From Adenophora triphylla var. japonica (lineage: Eukaryota > Streptophyta > Magnoliopsida > Asterales > Campanulaceae), in assembly GCA_022495995.1 (NCBI GenBank), contig JAFEMH010001239.1, positions 310,001 to 374,000 of the forward strand: a stretch of 64,000 nucleotides of DNA. Direction: 5' to 3'. Below are positions 30,582 through 41,860 of the stretch, one piece after another (position 1 is the stretch's first letter; every line of letters starts with the position of its first letter). The position numbers and the translations under genes were made by a program. The notes beneath the pieces are model-generated. The model searched no databases. It was not told the DNA's origin and worked only from the letters and a program-made list of their open reading frames with translations.

Positions 30582-32340
30582 CGTAAGTGCTCCAATTTGA
30601 GCTTGTTAGAATTTTCGTTATAAAATTAACGAAAGTTATAACATTTCTAACAATTCCTAACTATCCTAACATTTCTAACAAAGGGAGGGTAGAATGGGCA
30701 TTGCCAAATGAAGTTAAACCAAGAAAAGCATCTTAAAAAGCAAAACAAAAGAATAAAACCATAAATAGAAAGGCCGGAAACACAAAAACCGGTCCGTTAA
30801 TTTGGTTTTTTGAATTTTTATTCTTCCCGTCCAAGGCCGGAGCCGTAATTAATGAACAAAGGCACGCCACCGACCCATCCGCGCGGATACGTTTGCTATT
30901 TTCAGAGGGCTATAAATTGAGCCCTCCAAATCACGAGAAATAAGAAGGAAGAACACAATTGCACCGAACCTCTCGGCGAAATATAGAGAGAAAACATGAG
31001 AATTCACAAGAATTGTCACCTTTTTCTCTCCAAGCTTTCCCAACTCATACTCATCCACTCACTCTCATATTCAAGCCCTAAACACTCATACACTCAAGTC
31101 AAACACTCAAGAACACAAGGAAGATTGGTAAACCCTCCTCTTCCTAACCCTAAATCTCATCCATGCATGCATCTTCAAACTACAAAATGTAGTTCTTTCA
31201 TCTTCTTTCTCTAGATCTAAGAAGATCACCATGGAAGACCATCTCCATGGATGATCTTCTACAAAGATCAACATTATTTTCAAAGCTTTTCTTGCTTACT
31301 TGCAAAAATGCACTTTCAAAACCCTAAAAAACCATTTTCAAGCACTAAATCTTGATTTCAAAGGGTAAAATCCCCTCCCCAAGCAAATGAAATGCTTAGT
31401 CCTAATGTACCCCAAGGATGGTTTGGTATAGTTGATTCACCACTAAAATGTCTAGTGATCACTAACCAAAACCTAGGGAAATGGGGACAAGCATGGATGC
31501 AAAACCCCTTAAAATCATATTTTCTTTCTTGAGAAGTTGCTGTCCAGTAGCAATTTTCTCAGACCTCAGTCCATGGTCTTAATTTTTGGACACAGATGAA
31601 CTTGGAGTTTGGTGTTGACTACAAAACACTTTTTGTAGCCAACATCCAGAGCTTTCCAGACATATTTTTACTTTATTTTTTGGGTGAGTAAAACTCCTCT
31701 TTTCAAATTTTCTTTCAGAGGCTAGTTCATCAGCTTCTGGGAATCCAGATCTCATATCTGAGGTTTCCAGAAGGTTTTGACCCCTCAAATCTTCTCCAAA
31801 ATGGAAAATTCCTTCGCACAAACTTTATTTAAGGTGTCTAGAACAACTTTCATTCTCTGAGTTTATCCAGATTATGAAGTTTTAAGACCCTTGAATCCCT
31901 TTCAAAATCAAAGGTCCACTGCCTTTTTCATTCTGGCAGAAATGGCTCTCAACTTCAAAAGGTCTTTTGAGTACCAAATCTCAATCCAAAAATCTTCCAA
32001 AAAATCATGGGATCAGTTTAAAGTCTTAAAAAGACATCCCAATTTTTACTTTTTCCAGTTTCAACTTATTTTGGCCAAAACACACACACACACACACACA
32101 CACAACTGATTTTCAGCTTGGAAGACTCGTTTTTACGAGGCGCGTCGGGTGCACACTAACGTCCTTCCCGACGCGTAACATGACCTCCGAACCTAAATCT
32201 CTGATCTCGGGCTTTTTTCAAAGTTTTGGCCCTTCAAAATTAAAATGGCGTGGCGACTCCGTTTTTTCCGGTTTTATTTGGTTTTTCAAAGAAACGCAAA
32301 AATCGAATTTTTCCCGCGAAAAAGGCAACACATCGTTACA
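30582..32340 (+). repeat. 3' LTR of element C
   Basis: This LTR pairs with 18115-19866. Its first base is C, not T (CGTAAGTG). It ends CGTTACA before GGTAC. A purine-rich CCGAGGGGCTAC precedes it as the probable PPT. The stem-loop is at 32141-32175. Confidence 0.93.
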
Positions 32341-32345
32341 GGTAC

Positions 32346-33818
32346 ATGTTGATCCAAATGGAGATGATGACGAGGAGGAAGAGCACGAATCTTATGTGGT
32401 CCGAAAGCTTATGTTGACTACTCCTGCGGAGGAGGCCAATCTGGAGCGACACAACATTTTCGCACCAAGGGAAAGGTTATTGATTCTGCGGTTATGATCA
32501 TTGTTGATAGTGGGAGCAGTGAAAACCTAGTGTCTCGTGGTTCGGTGGAGAAATTGAAGCTCGAGGTACGCAAGCATCCTACTCCTTATTCTGTGGGGTG
32601 GATTAACAACGTGGGCACTATTAAGGTACATGAGCAATGCCTTATTCCTCTTTCTATTGGTAGCTATAAGGATGATGTGTTATGTGATATAGTAGATATG
32701 TCTGCATGCCATGTATTGTTGGGTAGGCCTTGGCAATATGATCTTGGTGTTGTGTATAATGGCCGGGAGAATTTTATTCGTTTTACGAAAGATGGGGTGC
32801 GTTTTCATTTGCATGCTTTGAAAATTGGTTCTAGTAGTAAACCAAAAGGGAAGCCTATTATTTCTTTGTGTATTGTCCATGAGTTTGTGGAGGATATTGT
32901 GGATGCTCCTTTTGTGTTTGCGGTGGTGCAAAAGGGAGTTTTGGGACAGGTTAATTTGGTTCCTACATCTTTGCAGTCTTTATTGGATGAGTATCGTGAT
33001 GTTATGCCTGACGAGCTTCCTGCAGGGTTACCTCCCTTGCGTAATATTCAGCATAATATTGATTTGGTGCCAGGTGCTTCTTTGCCTAACCTCCCACACT
33101 ACAGGATGAGTCCCGCAGAACATGAGATTTTGCGTGAACAGGTGGAAGATTTATTGAAGAAGGGTTATATACAGGAGAGTATGAGTCCATGTGCAGTCCC
33201 GACTCTACTGGTTCCTAAGAAGGATGGTACTTGGCGGATGTGCGTGGATAGTAGAGCAATCAACAAAATCACTGTTAAGTACAGGTTTTCGATTCCTCGT
33301 TTGGATGACATGTTAGATATGCTTAGGGGTTCCAAGGTGTTCTCCAAAATTGATTTGAAGAGTGGTTATCATCAAGTTCGTGTTCGATCGGGGGATGAGT
33401 GAAAGACCGCCTTCAAGACCAAGGAGGGCTTGTATGAGTGGTTGGTGATGCCATTCGGGTTGTCAAACGCTCCTAGTACTTTTATGTGATTGATGCATCA
33501 AGTGCTGCAGCCTTACAATGGTAAATTTTTGGTGGTTTATTTTGATGATATTTTGATCTATAGCAGGTCGGAGGAGGAGCATATGGAGCATCTTCGGACA
33601 GTTCTGCAAACTTTGAGGGACAATGAGTTGTATGTGAACCTCAAAAAGTGCAGCTTTATGATTGATCATTTTTTGTTCTTGGGCTATATTGTTTCTGCAG
33701 ATGGTATTCGGGTGGACGAGGACAAGGTTCGTGCTATTCGTGATTGGCATACACCTACGACAGTTAGTGAGGTTCGTAGTTTTCATGGTCTTGCCACTTT
33801 CTATCGTCGTTTTATTTA
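32346..33818 (+). pseudogene. pol: Protease and reverse transcriptase of element A (3' half, truncated)
   Basis: This continues A's gag frame: an acidic stretch, SYVVRKLMLT and ERHNIFAPR, then a frameshift near 32470. The protease has VDSGSSENLVS (catalytic DSG) and CHVLLGRPWQYDLG. RT follows with CAVPTLLVPKKDGTWRMCVD, KIDLKSGYHQVRV, LVMPFGLSNAPSTF, the catalytic YFDDILIYS near 33540 and VRSFHGLATFYRRFI. Two in-frame TGA stops lie at about 33399 (where the family has Trp, TGG) and about 33487 (family Arg). Coding stops abruptly at 33818 in the RT connection region. RNase H and integrase are missing. Confidence 0.9.
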
Positions 33819-34272
33819 AACCCTCGTTTGATCATAGGTTAATAATCTAACATTAAAATTAAGATTAAACAATTTTAAATACAAGAAAATTGGATTAACA
33901 CCTTGTTTCAAAAATGATCTTCACCAAAGAAATTGGAAAATCCTAGTTTTCCTCCTCCCTCTTCACTCGGCCGCCGCCCCTAGTAGCTTAGGGTTTTGTT
34001 TTTTTTTTTTCTCTCTTTTGTGAATTATGGGGATTATGAAAAAATTAGGAAGGGTTTTGTGTTTAAATAAGGTGGGTTTATTTTTACTAACCCTCTTAGG
34101 AAAAAGGCTTTCCTAATCCCATTGGGTTTTGGATTTTCTACAGAGCCCATTTAACCATCCATCAACTTGGCCCACTTAATTAAGTCCAAGCCCCAAAACT
34201 AATAAACAAGTATTATTTTATTTTCTAATTAAAATAATACTAAAAAAATTAAAAAAAAATCGGGTCTTTACA
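33819..34272 (-). repeat. Probable minus-strand LTR fragment
   Basis: Read on the minus strand it starts TGTAAAGACCCG, has TATTTAAACAC as a TATA-like box and a leader with AAACCCTAAGC, the layout of a gypsy LTR 5' part. It breaks A's RT at 33818. The 3' part of the LTR is missing and no partner lies in the window. It is the only LTR piece on this strand. Confidence 0.5.
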
Positions 34273-34456
34273 CTACCATTAAGTTCATATGAAGTTGCAA
34301 TGTAGGAAATAAAGTTATATTTTTTGCAATTTAGTACACTACGTTCACACTTTGTTGCAATTTAGGGCAAAAATGGATGACACTTGACAACAACTAACGA
34401 AATAGACGAAAAATATAACGAGCATCTTTCAAATTCACATTTTCTACCCCTGATAT
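34273..34456. other. Unassigned A/T-rich stretch left of element E
   Basis: No gene. Two loosely similar phrases (AAGTTGCAATGTAGG and TTTGTTGCAATTTAGGG) suggest an old repeat. E's target site GATAT ends it. Confidence 0.4.
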
Positions 34457-35313
34457 TGTTGGAAATGGGTAACGAAAAGTTAAGTTTGACTTAACGTTGA
34501 CCTAGGTTTCTAACGAAAGTTCGTTATTTGTTAACGAAACTAGTTACAAATGGTAATCTATATTTGTTGTAGATTATATAACTCATTTAATGTCTCAAAA
34601 ACCATTTTCGGGTGAATGAGAAATTAATGACAAAGTTTTGTAACTTAACGAAAGTTAGTTAAAGGGTGTTTTGAAGTGCTCGGCCGAGCAGAGTCCTTGA
34701 CTCGGTCGAGCAGAGCACAGAAATTGGCCAAAGTCTCTGGACAAGTTTGCTCGGGCGAGGCATATGTCTGCTCGGCCGAGCAGTGTGAATTACACGGCCG
34801 TGCAAGTCTATTGACTCGGCCGTAGGCTTGGTGCTCGGCCGAGCGAGTCCCTTGACTCGGCCGAGCAGATCCTGAACAGGTGCCAATTCAAACAGAAAGT
34901 TGTGTCCTTTCAAGGGAAAAGACACAAACCCCTTAACTCTCTTTATGTACTTCCCCTCCGAATTTCAGTTTATTCATACAGTCATTTGAGCATTACTACC
35001 CTCTAGTAAGATAGAAAAACATACCCAAATCATTGGCATATTGTTGCATAAAATCCTTCAAAGTCCAAAGTTTCAAACATAGTGTTGTTCGTTAGAGTAT
35101 TTGATTTGGAATGCTCCTATCATATACTTAAAAGTCGTTTTATCTTACTAGAAGATTGCCATTGAAACCGTAAGCACCTGTGCGGGGAAATAACTTCTTA
35201 CGGAGATTGTATTTAATACAAGACTCGACTTGTCTAATAGTTTTCCAATCTCCGTTACATTTTCTGTTAAGTTTTCAGTTAAGTTCTTGAGAAGCCTACC
35301 AAAAAGTCCAACA
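34457..35313 (+). repeat. 5' LTR of element E
   Basis: This 857-bp LTR pairs with the 836-bp 3' LTR; most of the length difference is an extra 20-odd bases in the dyad array. A TATA-like TTTATGTAC lies near 34943, reading TTTATATAC in the 3' LTR. The 3' third is rich in hairpins, including CCGTAAG/CTTACGG (35168-35203). Confidence 0.94.
34678..34866 (+). repeat. CGNNCG dyad array in 5' LTR of element E (about 8 copies)
   Basis: Copies of GCTCGGCCGAGC and variants (CTCGGTCGAG, GCTCGGGCGAGG, CACGGCCGTG) run from 34678 to 34866. The array ends about 75 bp upstream of the TATA-like box. Confidence 0.88.
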
Positions 35314-35330
35314 TTCGTAAGAAGTTATTT
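35188..35330 (+). other. U5-leader complementarity of element E (candidate self-priming or packaging structure)
   Basis: AAATAACTTCTTACG (35188-35202, in the LTR) is the exact reverse complement of CGTAAGAAGTTATTT (35316-35330), which begins three bases after the LTR, where a PBS should be. No TGGTATCAGAGC is found there. The 3' LTR keeps 14 of the 15 bases. The LTR segment can also pair with CCGTAAG at 35168, so two exclusive folds are possible. Confidence 0.6.
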
Positions 35331-35354
35331 ACGCTTCTTCAAGATCTTCAAGAG

Positions 35355-36092
35355 ATGGCAACCGAGAAAGACACCACCGCTTCCAGTCAAGGGAATGGAA
35401 CGCCTCCTTCTCAAGGTGACGCTGCGTTCAACAATGTTGCACCCGCTACTACACCATCTCACTCGATTAATGGTAAGAAACCTCCTTCTGGTACAACCTC
35501 AAGGGTTGCACCTCATAATGCTCTCCCTCCGTCTCATGTGTTCGTACATGCGGAAAGACCGGGTATTCTTACCTGGATGAACTTTAAGAGGTGGCAATGT
35601 AAAATGTTGGTCTATTTGACAACATTAAAATTGGTGCAATTTCTTTGGGAATATCCACCATTGATATCCGACGAGAATGAATCCAAAGCAAAGAATGATT
35701 TGGATACATGGAATCACAGCGATTTCTTGTGTCGCAATTATATTCTTAATGGCTTGGATTATGCACAATACAAGGTGTGTTGTGGCATAAAGACCGCGAG
35801 AGAACTTTGGGATTTTCTCGAGATGCACAATACTATGTGTATTGTGACTAAAAGACCACAAGTGAACTTGGTGGAAACAAGTACCGGAAACAAGAGAAAG
35901 AACACCGGGAAAGTGAAGAGGACCGCCAAGAAGGTCAAAGGTAGTTGTTTTAATTGCGGCAAACCCGGGCATATGGCTAGGAAATGTCGACATCCTAGAA
36001 TCAACAACCAAGATGGAAATCCTCTTCAAGCCAATGTGACTGAAGATCGATATGTTCCATTAGACTTTGATCAACTTAGCCTAGGGGCATAA
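35355..36092 (+). CDS. gag: Copia Gag of element E, internally shortened
   Basis: A 245-residue open frame starts 41 bp after the LTR. Residues 1-65 are Ser/Thr/Pro-rich. Residues 70-160 carry the copia Gag start (LTWMNFKRWQCKMLVYLTTL, DFLCRNYILNGLD, TARELWDFLE). A basic region and a CCHC zinc knuckle CFNCGKPGHMARKC (about 198-211) follow. The normal middle of Gag, between the LWDFLE motif and the basic region, is missing; the family is usually much longer. The frame is open but the product would lack most of the assembly domain, so it is probably a pseudogene by deletion. Confidence 0.8.
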   Translation: MATEKDTTASSQGNGTPPSQGDAAFNNVAPATTPSHSINGKKPPSGTTSRVAPHNALPPSHVFVHAERPGILTWMNFKRWQCKMLVYLTTLKLVQFLWEYPPLISDENESKAKNDLDTWNHSDFLCRNYILNGLDYAQYKVCCGIKTARELWDFLEMHNTMCIVTKRPQVNLVETSTGNKRKNTGKVKRTAKKVKGSCFNCGKPGHMARKCRHPRINNQDGNPLQANVTEDRYVPLDFDQLSLGA

Positions 36093-36640
36093 GCTTGAAT
36101 TGACCAAATGTGGTTATTGTGTTAGTAAAGGGTACCTTGTTGAAGGACTCCTTAACTTGAATTGTAAATGTTTTATCCGCCTAAGTGCGAAGAATAAAAT
36201 TTCAAATTTTATTTACTTGGTTTGAAGTGTTCCAATTGTTATGGCGTGTTCAATTAGGTCGTGTAAATTTAAATTTACTAAGTCGACGAGTTAATTTAAA
36301 ATTACTACCTAAGATGAAGTTTGATTCGCAAATCAATTGTGATTTCTTTTGTAGAAATCAGTTCAAACCAGAGATAGTAAATAGATAGTTCATTACTTCT
36401 ATTAATAATTGCATTTGATAATGCAAAGTTCATCTTTTGGAAAAGTAAAAGTAAAACCTTAAAGTTTTAAGTAAACAATAAGGTTTGTGATTCATCTTAA
36501 TTAACAATTAAGAATTTCGTAGTGATAGAGGTGGTTAGTATGAAGTACCGTTTGAAAAATAATTGTTGGGACGCTGACACTTATTTATCAAACGAATGCT
36601 TCTTACACACTCAAATCAATTGAATCACAGAAAAAAAGAA
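36093..36640 (+). other. Uninformative interior of element E
   Basis: A/T-rich, no clear motif. It corresponds to the place of protease and most of integrase, which are deleted or unrecognisable. Confidence 0.5.
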
Positions 36641-37955
36641 AGATAGAACTTTTAAGGAGATGGTGAACTCCTTATTGATAAGTTTCGTCTTATGTGGGTA
36701 TACCTAGCAAAGGTAGAAATATTTAAACCTAAAGAGGTTAAGATAGGACCCAAAACCATGGATTACGTTTCCATTAGCAATGCGGTATTCTTCGAAATCA
36801 AAGGATTGAAGAGACCAAGGTTGAAGAGACCAAGGTTGAAGAGACCTCACTTGAACATAGTTATGACTATGTTGTCAGGAGATAACATGGTTATTACATT
36901 TAAATGACTCCACATAAAGGAAAATATTAAATATGAATTAGGATATTCATAAAATATTTGATATGTGGATGTACACATCAAGTGTGGGGGTACAAGCTAA
37001 ATACATAAGTTCTATTGATATGAACTTCTAGTATTAACAGAAAATGTTAAACTGTTAACAGTTAAAAGAATGAATCATCATATATTTGGAAGTTATTTGA
37101 TGATAAAAACTCCTAACGAATTTGAAGTATTCGTAAGCTGTTTTATGAATACCTAAATTGTGGGGGTATTCGGCTAAAAGTAGTAATACTTAAGCAAGAC
37201 ACGTTATATTCTTTAAGATTATACTTCCTTGAAATGATAGGACCTAGACGTAGTAAAAGGACAAGAGTGGAAAAGTCTTTTGGTCCTGATTTTCTATCAT
37301 TTATGTTGGAAAACGAACCAGCAACTGTTATGGAAGCGTTATCTGGTCCGGATAGTTCGTTCTGGAAAGAAGCTATTAACAGTGAGATAAAATCCATAAT
37401 GCTTAATAAATACTTGGGAATTGGTAGATCTCCCTCCAAGTTGCAAACCATTAGGTTGAAAATGGATTCTTAAAAGAAAGTATAAAGCCGATGGATCTGT
37501 TGAAAAGTATAAAGCCAAGCTAGTTGTCAAAAGGACATGATGATTTATGCAAGATTATCCCATTGACACAACAGAGCGTTCTATGTCGCACAACCATGTT
37601 GGATCTACTTGTGTATTTATATGGACTAAAAAAAAAGCAACTAAACAGTGGCATGAGAAGTTCGATAGAACTATGTTATCAAATGGATTCAAGATTAATG
37701 AATGTGACAAATGTGTCTACATTAAAGGAACATCTGAATCATTTGTTAACAGTCTGTCCTTACGTGGATAACATGCTAATAATGGTAGTCATGAATTGAT
37801 CATGAATACCAAAGACATGTTAGAAAAGAACTTTGACATGAAAGATAGGGGATTAGCCGATGTCATATTAGAAATAAAGATTTCTAGAACATCAGAAGGA
37901 ATAGTCCTATCACAATCCCATTATCTTGAAAAAGTACTTCGAAAGTTCAAATAGA
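36641..37955 (+). pseudogene. pol: Integrase-tail and RT remnants of element E
   Basis: Near 36692, VYLAKVEIFKPKEVKIGPKT is the copia integrase tail. From 37234, RRSKRTRVEKSFGPDF and SFWKEAINSEIKSIM open the copia RT. Shifted frames then give KKATKQWHEKFDRTMLSNGF, CVYIKGTSES, a YVDNMLIM segment where copia RT has YVDDML, and KNFDMKDRGLADVILEIKIS near 37830. The order integrase-RT is diagnostic of copia. Multiple frameshifts and deletions, and an N for D in the catalytic pair, rule out activity. Confidence 0.85.
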
Positions 37956-39040
37956 TTCTTGAGAGGTGTACTCTAGTAAGGTAGAATCTTGAGAGGTAAT
38001 CTTTGTAAAGTAGATTCCTGAAAGGTAGACTCTAAGGAGGTCAAACCACTTAGAGATACTGAATACTTGGGAATTCGGATCGGTACGTAGATAATAACCA
38101 CTTGAAGAAACTGACCGATAGAAGAATTTGATCACTCGAAGGGACTAATCATTCTAGTTAGACTAAAAGTCTAAATGTAATTGTAATCAATCACCGGAAT
38201 AGTATAGTCATAGTACTTAGTGTACTTAAAGATATACTTATGATTAAAGATTACAATACCTATGGTATTCAATAGTATGGAAATTGATATACCGATTGAA
38301 TATTCGACACTAGAATACACTCACATTAGTTGGAGTAAAGGTGTCACTTTCCAAGATAAATGGAGCAGCGGTGTCAAACTTCCAAGACAACTTGAACAAC
38401 TCGATTCAATAAGGAATCTGAGTCAAAGATAAAAGTTATTGATCTAATAAATTCTTGGAAAAGATATTCCTTTGTGGAATAAGTTTATGTCTGCATGACC
38501 TAAGGCATTGTGACGACAATGGAAAATAGGAAAAGGTGTAGAACATAGTAGTAAGTCAAGACACAATGATCTTAGACACACTACCATAGTACAATTGATC
38601 TCAAAATGCGACTGTCACAACTAGCCATGTGAAGTCAAAATCGGATCCATCTACCTAAGGGTAGTAATCGAGATCAACTGTATAAACTGTTAAGGGGAAT
38701 GGGTCTAAAACCCACAACAAAAGGACTTATAGCGGACACTCAACCTTGAGAAATGGAGATCCCAGGCCCTTGGTTCAATGAGACAACCAAGTTATAAATT
38801 CTAGTAGAGTTACTTGGAAATAACAACTCGGTTTATTAACCTGGAGATGTTGAATACTCATTCCCAGAACATCCAAGTACAAGCACATGCAGCAGTGGTA
38901 AGGAAAAGTTGAGAAAACTTTTAATGATTTCTATACCTACGGGTGGAGTAGTGCATGATACTCCTTATAGTGAGAATCACCTATATAAGCGAGAGGTAAC
39001 TAGGCCGCCTCTAAATAAACGCTTATGAATAAGATACGGT
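37956..39040 (+). other. Decayed 3' interior of element E left of element F
   Basis: No solid domain seen. Repeated phrases such as GAGAGGTA near 37960-38030 and AGTGTCAAACTTCCAAGA-like pairs near 38345-38390 look like small local duplications. Confidence 0.45.
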
Positions 39041-39326
39041 TGATGGATGTGTTTTTACACATCTAAATTAGGTACTCCTACTCTTATTTCTTGTAAAATT
39101 CTTGAGTAAAAGGTTATTTTAATATATTTTTTAGTGTTTTTGTGAGTTCAGGTTAATTAGGTAACAAATTATGGATTCAAGTGAAAAAAGGAACAAAAAT
39201 GGAGCGGAGATCTGTTGGAAAGTGAAAAAGGACTTGTGAGGCATTTTAAGAAGTCAAGGAGCCTTTCTGTTGGAGGATCAAAAGGGAATTATGGAAGGAA
39301 AAAGGACCAAGGCTGGAAGACAGGGC

Positions 39327-39411
39327 GGGCGCACGCCTGGAAGGGGTGGTCGCACGCCCAAAACTCTCAGATTGAAGGCAGGCGCACGCCTGGAATAGTG
39401 GGCGCACGCCC
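39327..39411 (+). repeat. CGNNCG dyad array in 5' LTR of element F (4 copies)
   Basis: Copies are at 39327, 39348, 39380 and 39400; the consensus is GGGCGCACGCCC. The array ends about 120 bp upstream of the TATA box. Confidence 0.88.
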
Positions 39412-39530
39412 AGTGTGTCGGGCTGAAAGAGATTGTTTCCTTATTTTGCAAGGATTTTTGAGATCCTTGACAGATTTTTATGGATCTTTTGAATCCCTTT
39501 TCCTAGTCATTGAAGGATTGTTTTTAGGAT

Positions 39531-39539
39531 TATATATAT
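39531..39539 (+). promoter_or_regulatory. TATA box of element F 5' LTR
   Basis: TATATATAT followed by TCC about 830 bp before the LTR end; same in the 3' LTR. Confidence 0.6.
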
Positions 39540-40368
39540 TCCTATTATGATTTTTATTAGGCACCTTTTATTTTTAGTTTTCTTGCTTAGGTTTTTCAAG
39601 GATTCAAGCTTTTATTTTCAAGGTTTTTGCAAGGATTTCAGGTTTGATGTTTTGTTGCTATTCATGTTTTGTGATGTTTATCCGGAACATGAGTAGCTAA
39701 TTTCTTAGTAGTTCACGGATTGGTGTAGCCCGTATTTGAACTTTATGCTATATATTTAAATTTCATTTAATTGTGGAGTTAGTTCATCCTAATATTTTAA
39801 TTTATATTTGGTACGATTCTTGCATTTGCGTGGGGAATTGTGCATGAACACTATTAGGATGATTAGATTCGATTGACGATCTTGCGTGAATTGATTGAGT
39901 CTAGGTTTCATTAATTCTTTTGTGCTTAATGAATTGAGTTGTTGTCAATTTGATCTTGCGTGACAATTGATAATTACTCAATAGAAGAATTGCAATCCGG
40001 CAATCGAACCGTCCCAATTCTTACAAAAGTGAAGAAGCCCTAAACCCAATTAATATTTTATTATTCAAAAGGCATAAAGGGAGAATATGTGGTGAACCTA
40101 ATCCGTGAGCTAGTTGTTAAATCCTTGAATTTCTTTTGCTAGCTTGCTTAATTGTTACTTTAGTTGCTTAATTGTTTTAATTTTCTTTCGTTAATTAGTT
40201 TTAATAAATCAACTCAAAAACCCCACTTTGTTACTCTTTTGCATTAATTAAATTTACTTGTTAAAACCAACGAGTCTCGTGGTTCGACCCCGCTCGTGCA
40301 TATTACTACACCAGTGAGTCCACTTGCTCGGATTTTATTACTAGAGGAATTTTTCTCCATCAAGTTTT

Positions 40369-40386
40369 TGGCGCCGTCGTCGGACT
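40369..40386 (+). other. Primer binding site of element F (tRNA-Asp type, damaged)
   Basis: TGGCGCCGTCGTCGGACTTG corresponds to TGGCGCCGTTGCCGGGGAC of element B, with changes and missing bases in the CCGGGG part. Confidence 0.7.
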
Positions 40387-40421
40387 TGTTGTGATTTTTA
40401 ACAAGTTAATTTAATCGGTGC

Positions 40422-41860
40422 ATGTTTGGTCGCCGGTCATTGGATCCTAATTTGGTTCCTTTGAACGACGATATAGACAGACTGAGAGAGGCATTCCCTC
40501 TACTCAAGTGAGTGAAACTGAATCGATACTTCGTCACCGGGACGTAAGAAGAATTAAGTGAGTTGGAAACTTCTTCCACCGAGGAAGAAGAAGAATTTAA
40601 TTTTGTAATGGCGGACCAAGTCATGAATGCATTTGCTAGGCCAAGAGTCGACACATCGGTGTCGTGCATAGTGTTGCCCGATGCAGCACTAGCTTATGAA
40701 ATAAAAGGCCAATACTTTAATATGCTTCCAAACTTTCATGGTTTAGCTGGTGAGGATACTTTGGCATTTTTGAGAGAATTCATGTCTAATGAGCGGGTTC
40801 CCTATAAAAGAGGGTGTTACAAACAGAACACTTGAGACCGAAGTGTTTCCCATATGCATTGAAAGACAAAGCCGAAACTTGGCTATTGTTACTTCCTTCC
40901 CGTAGCATCACTACTTGGGATGCTTTACATGACGCTTTTCTTATTAAGTTCTACCCTTATAATGCATTGACAGATTTTAGGGTGAAAATTATGGGATTTG
41001 CACATGAACCGGGGGAAGCCTTTCACGAGGCATGGGATAGATTTAGGATGTTGCAAATTCAATGCCCTCATCATAATTTTCCCGCTTCTATGTTGCATCA
41101 AACATTTTATGGGGCTTTATCCCCGAATACCAATCCATGGTTGATAATGCAGCAGAGGTAGTTTGGGAACCAAGACTGTACAACAATGCCAGAATTGTTT
41201 GAGATGTTGAGTGCTAATTCTCAACAAAAAGGTTCTAGGGGAGCAACAAGGGGGTAAATGAGGTCGGATTGAATAATGAGATTGCTAAGCACTTTGCATT
41301 GCTCAACCAAAGATTTGATAAATTAGCTTTGCAAAATGCCTCTTCTTCTTCTATGCCTTCTACTGCTCATCTGGTGTATGATAGTTGTGTTACATGCGGC
41401 TCTAAATCTCATGATTATAACTCATGTCCCTGTACTAGTTCCTTTGGCTATGAAACCGAAAGGTACAAAGCGATGCAAGGGTTTGGTCAACGGTTCCCAC
41501 CAAGTAATAATCAATTTGGGAACAATTACAATCCAGATGGCAAGCAAAGACCGAGACATCCCAATTTGTCATGGGGTGGAAATCAACAAAATAAGACTCT
41601 TCATCCCCAACCACCTCCGCAGGGGATTTACGAAAGGAAGAAAGAGCCTTGGGAAGAGGCAATGGAGCAGATGAGAGCGGAGCAACTTCAAGCAAAGGCG
41701 TAACAAAGAGCAAGCATACAACAATCAAGCCGCCGCAATGAAGAAGTTGGAGACCCAAATGGGTCAATTGGCGCAGAGGCATTACAGGACGACAACCGGG
41801 TACATTCCCTAGCCAAGGGGAGCAAGCCAAGGCCATCATCACCCTACGTGGTGGCAAACA
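40422..41860 (+). pseudogene. gag: Athila Gag of element F, frameshifted
   Basis: ATG 40422 starts MFGRRSLDPNLVPLNDDIDR, the usual Athila Gag N-terminus, ending at an early stop near 40511. It continues in other frames with VLPDAALAYEIKGQYFNMLP, LKDKAETWLLLLPSRSITTW, LIKFYPYNALTDFR and GEAFHEAWDRFRMLQIQCPH (40660-41080). A zinc knuckle CVTCGSKSHDYNSCP (about 41390) and a Pro/Gln-rich tail (about 41690) follow. At least four frame changes. An ALETQMGQLAQ-like segment at 41740 marks the C-terminal region. Confidence 0.88.

Larger units (their letters stand above)
18115..32340 (+). mobile_element. Element C: non-autonomous Tat/Ogre-type gypsy element
   Basis: LTRs of about 1.75 kb (18115-19866 and 30582-32340) end in CATCGTTACA and flank a 10.7-kb interior. 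The target duplication is GGTAC (18110-18114 and 32341-32345). The PBS TGGCGACTCCGCTGGGGA is of the type seen in Tat/Ogre elements. The interior has only decayed gag (to about 23280) and then about 7 kb of non-coding, tandem-repeat-rich DNA. Protease, RT, RNase H and integrase are absent. A repeat-bearing 3' region is a known trait of Tat/Ogre elements. Confidence 0.9.
1140..33818 (+). mobile_element. Element A: CRM-like Ty3/gypsy chromovirus, 3'-truncated and twice interrupted
   Basis: The order is LTR (1140-1707), initiator-Met PBS (1710), gag (1750-2883), then inserted elements B and C, then protease and RT (32346-33818). Removing B and C with one copy of each target duplication makes the gag frame run straight into the protease region with no shift at the joint, which shows these are two halves of one element. 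The order of Gag, an 'HNIF' segment, DSGSSEN protease and a YFDD reverse transcriptase resembles the CRM group of chromoviruses. RNase H, integrase, any chromodomain and the 3' LTR are missing. A is older than B and C, which lie inside it. Confidence 0.85.
39041..40362 (+). repeat. 5' LTR of element F
   Basis: This 1,322-bp LTR is nearly identical to the 3' copy. The few differences are small indels at CTG, CAG or CCGG sites. It has a dyad array (39327-39411), TATATATAT at 39531 and GATCTTGCGTGA repeats near 39882 and 39952. Confidence 0.95.
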
